Assembly: GCA_965651815.1 (NCBI GenBank)
Contig: CBFGTJ010000146.1
Coordinates: 1-8,050 of the forward strand
Source of the DNA: CBFGTJ01 sp965651815
Lineage (GTDB): Bacteria > Actinomycetota > Acidimicrobiia > Acidimicrobiales > Microtrichaceae
Direction: 5' to 3'
DNA length: 8,050 nucleotides
Position 1 is the first letter of the stretch; every line of letters starts with the position of its first letter. The position numbers were made by a program, and so were the translations under genes. Positions 6,495 to 8,050 of the stretch are shown here, in pieces. A model generated the notes under the pieces. The model made no database searches. It was not told where the DNA came from and was given only the letters and a program-made list of their open reading frames with translations.

Positions 6495-7486
6495 CCGGAC
6501 CGGGCGCCTCGCCACGACGCATCTACTCGACCGCGCCCCTGCGCGGGCCGGGCCTGGACCTGCTGCGGGAGCTGGGCGAGGTCGTGGTGGACCCGTGGAT
6601 CGACCACCGGCCCCTCCGCCTGCTCGGGGCGGAGGCGCTCGCCGCGGAGGTGGCCGAGCGGGGGGCGAGCGTGCTGGTCTGCGAGGCGGACGAGTGCCGA
6701 GGTCCGGTGCTCGACCTGCCGCTCGAGGCGATCGGCTCCACCCGGGGCGACCCCACGAACGTGGACGTGGCGGGCGCGACCGCCGCGGGCATCCCGGTGC
6801 TGCGCGCGCCCGGCCGCAACGCGGACGGGGTGGCCGAGCTGGCCGTCGGGCTGCTGCTCGCCGCGACGCGCCGGATCGTCGCCGCGGATCGCGACGTCCG
6901 CGAGCAGCAGGTGTTCCGTGACGGCTCGATCCCGTACCAGCGGTTCCGCGCGTGGCAGCTCGCCGGCAGGACCGTCGGCATCGTCGGGCTGGGTGCGGTG
7001 GGGCGCGCCGCGGCGTGGCGCTTCGAGGGCCTCGGCATGCGGGTGATCTCGGCGGACCCGTTCGCTCCCGACGCCACCCACGAGCTCGACGACCTGCTCG
7101 CGGAGGCCGACGTCGTCTCGGTGCACGCCGCGGTCACCCCCGACACGGTCGGGCTGATCTCCGCGGAGCGCATCGCGAGGATGCGCGAGGGGGCCGTCTA
7201 CCTGAACACCGCCCGCGCGGCGCTGCACGACCTGGATGCGCTGACCGAGGCGCTCGCCTCCGGGCACCTCTCCGCAGTCGGGCTCGACCACTTCGAGGGG
7301 GAGCAGCTACCCGCGGGTCACCCGCTGACGACGATGGACGGCGCCGTGCTCACCCCGCACATCGGCGGCGCCACCTACGACACCGAGGCCAACCACACGA
7401 TGCTCATCGCCACCGGTTTGCGCGACCTGCTCGACGGCAAGGCCCCACCGAACCTGGTGAACCCGGAGGTGCTCGACCATGGGTGA
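6491..7486 (+). CDS. D-isomer-specific 2-hydroxyacid dehydrogenase (NAD-dependent, SerA/D-LDH family)
   Basis: The enzyme should interconvert a 2-hydroxyacid and a 2-oxoacid. It has 331 residues, the normal length for the short form without an ACT domain. The Rossmann motif GLGAVG is at 166-171, and the acidic residue ending strand beta-2 is Asp189 (SADPF), which favours NAD(H) over NADP(H). The catalytic triad is complete: Arg242 in LNTARAAL, Glu271 in the LDHFEGE block, and His290 in TPHIGGAT. The substrate-loop block PGRNADGVAEL is also typical. An Ala follows the catalytic Arg-Ala pair where ARG is more usual; this is a mild variation. The GTG start overlaps the MaoC-like stop as GTGA, with a GGAG at 6476-6479 eleven bases upstream. 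The gene overlaps the class II aldolase by 8 bp. Phosphoglycerate is an unlikely substrate in this setting; a sugar-acid, hydroxyacid or oxo-acid intermediate of the operon's pathway is possible but not shown. Confidence 0.94.
   Translation: MTGPGASPRRIYSTAPLRGPGLDLLRELGEVVVDPWIDHRPLRLLGAEALAAEVAERGASVLVCEADECRGPVLDLPLEAIGSTRGDPTNVDVAGATAAGIPVLRAPGRNADGVAELAVGLLLAATRRIVAADRDVREQQVFRDGSIPYQRFRAWQLAGRTVGIVGLGAVGRAAAWRFEGLGMRVISADPFAPDATHELDDLLAEADVVSVHAAVTPDTVGLISAERIARMREGAVYLNTARAALHDLDALTEALASGHLSAVGLDHFEGEQLPAGHPLTTMDGAVLTPHIGGATYDTEANHTMLIATGLRDLLDGKAPPNLVNPEVLDHG
7465..7469 (+). promoter_or_regulatory. Ribosome binding site for the class II aldolase gene
   Basis: A perfect GGAGG lies nine bases before the ATG at 7479, within the last codons of the dehydrogenase gene. 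It supports that start and suggests this gene can be translated strongly in its own right. Confidence 0.7.
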
Positions 7487-8050
7487 CGCGACCGACTCCC
7501 CGACGACCACCCCCGAGGCGGTGCTCGCCGCCGCCAAGGCGATGCTCGCCGAGGGACTCGTCGTCGGCACCGCCGGCAACCTGTCGGGTCGGCTGCCCGG
7601 CGGGCTGGTGTGCCTCACCCCGTCGACGGTGCCCTACGACACGATGACCCTCGACGACCTGGTCGTGGTCGACATGGACGGCGAGGTCGTGCGCGGCGAG
7701 CGTGGCCCGACCACCGAGAAGGACCTGCACCTCGCGACGCTGCGGGCGCACCCCGAGCTCGGCTCGGTGATCCACACCCACGCGGTGCACGCCACGATGT
7801 TCGCGGTGGCCCGCGAGCCGATCCCCGCCGCGATCGAGGAGGTCGTCGTGTACCTCGGCGGCGACGTGCCGTGCTGCGAGTACCGGCCGACCGGATCCGC
7901 GGAGCTGGGTGAGGTCGTGGCGGCCGCGCTCGCGGACCGCGGTGCCGCGCTGCTGGCCAACCACGGGCTCGTCACCTGCGGCCCGACCCCGGAGGTCGCG
8001 CTCCACAACGCCGAGCTGGTGGAGCGCACCGCCAAGATCATCTGGGGCGC
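7479..8050 (+). CDS. Class II aldolase/adducin-family protein (FucA-like), 3' end outside window
   Basis: This is a divalent-metal enzyme of the L-fuculose-1-phosphate aldolase fold; members cleave sugar phosphates by retro-aldol reaction or decarboxylate hydroxy-/oxo-acids. The visible 190 residues cover nearly all of the domain (E. coli FucA is about 215). Metal ligands are His99 and His101 (HTHAVHA) and His162 (ANHG); the catalytic acid/base is Glu80 in TTEKDLH. The substrate/phosphate-binding loops correspond to GTAGNLSGR (Asn34) and LTPSTVPYD (about 51-59). The last has Thr where FucA has Gly, so phosphate binding may differ. The ATG overlaps the dehydrogenase stop by 8 bp and has a good GGAGG. 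Alternatives within the family include 3-oxo-tetronate-phosphate decarboxylase (OtnC), 3,4-dihydroxyphthalate decarboxylase and ribulose-phosphate epimerases. The sequence alone does not separate them. Confidence 0.93.
   Translation, partial: MGDATDSPTTTPEAVLAAAKAMLAEGLVVGTAGNLSGRLPGGLVCLTPSTVPYDTMTLDDLVVVDMDGEVVRGERGPTTEKDLHLATLRAHPELGSVIHTHAVHATMFAVAREPIPAAIEEVVVYLGGDVPCCEYRPTGSAELGEVVAAALADRGAALLANHGLVTCGPTPEVALHNAELVERTAKIIWG

Noticed and set aside
4872..6515. 547-residue minus-strand open frame opposite the ligase end and the MaoC-like gene
   Set aside because: Its composition is typical of a shadow frame, with no recognisable domain, while the plus-strand genes are unmistakable.
1..8050. 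tRNA/rRNA genes, CRISPR arrays, insertion sequences, strong terminators
   Set aside because: None was seen. Genes are packed without gaps except for 1404-1483, and no T-rich hairpin or repeat array stands out.

Overview
The window is extremely G+C-rich DNA. It has strong third-position G/C bias, GTG as well as ATG starts, and almost no non-coding sequence. This points to an actinobacterium. A Pseudonocardia-like or other mycolate-related lineage is my inference from gene style, not something the sequence proves. I saw no mobile element, RNA gene, CRISPR array or obvious terminator.

Layout. Positions 1-1403 (minus strand) hold an AMP-forming acyl/aryl-CoA ligase whose C-terminus lies outside the window. 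A short gap of about 80 bp (1404-1483) separates it from a divergent plus-strand operon and must hold the promoters for both directions. The operon consists of a fused, double-length acyl-CoA dehydrogenase (1484-3607), a second AMP-forming CoA ligase (3604-5244), a double-hotdog MaoC/FAS1-like dehydratase-family protein (5241-6494), a D-isomer-specific 2-hydroxyacid dehydrogenase (6491-7486) and a class II aldolase/adducin-family enzyme (7479 to beyond 8050). Each gene overlaps the previous one by 4, 4, 4 and 8 bp, so the five are very likely co-transcribed and translationally coupled.

How the genes may work together. The first three operon genes form a classical entry to acyl-CoA catabolism: activation of a carboxylic acid to its CoA thioester, alpha,beta-dehydrogenation and hydration. 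The 707-residue dehydrogenase has the architecture of the single-chain fused enzymes known from actinobacterial steroid/bile-acid side-chain degradation (Mycobacterium tuberculosis FadE34 type). No thiolase or 3-hydroxyacyl-CoA dehydrogenase is visible. Instead, the operon continues with an NAD-type 2-hydroxyacid dehydrogenase and a metal-dependent class II aldolase or decarboxylase. The last two may be a carbohydrate-acid or hydroxyacid sub-module, or they may finish the same pathway by retro-aldol cleavage or decarboxylation. This mixed gene content is the most interesting feature of the window. The substrate cannot be read from the sequence.
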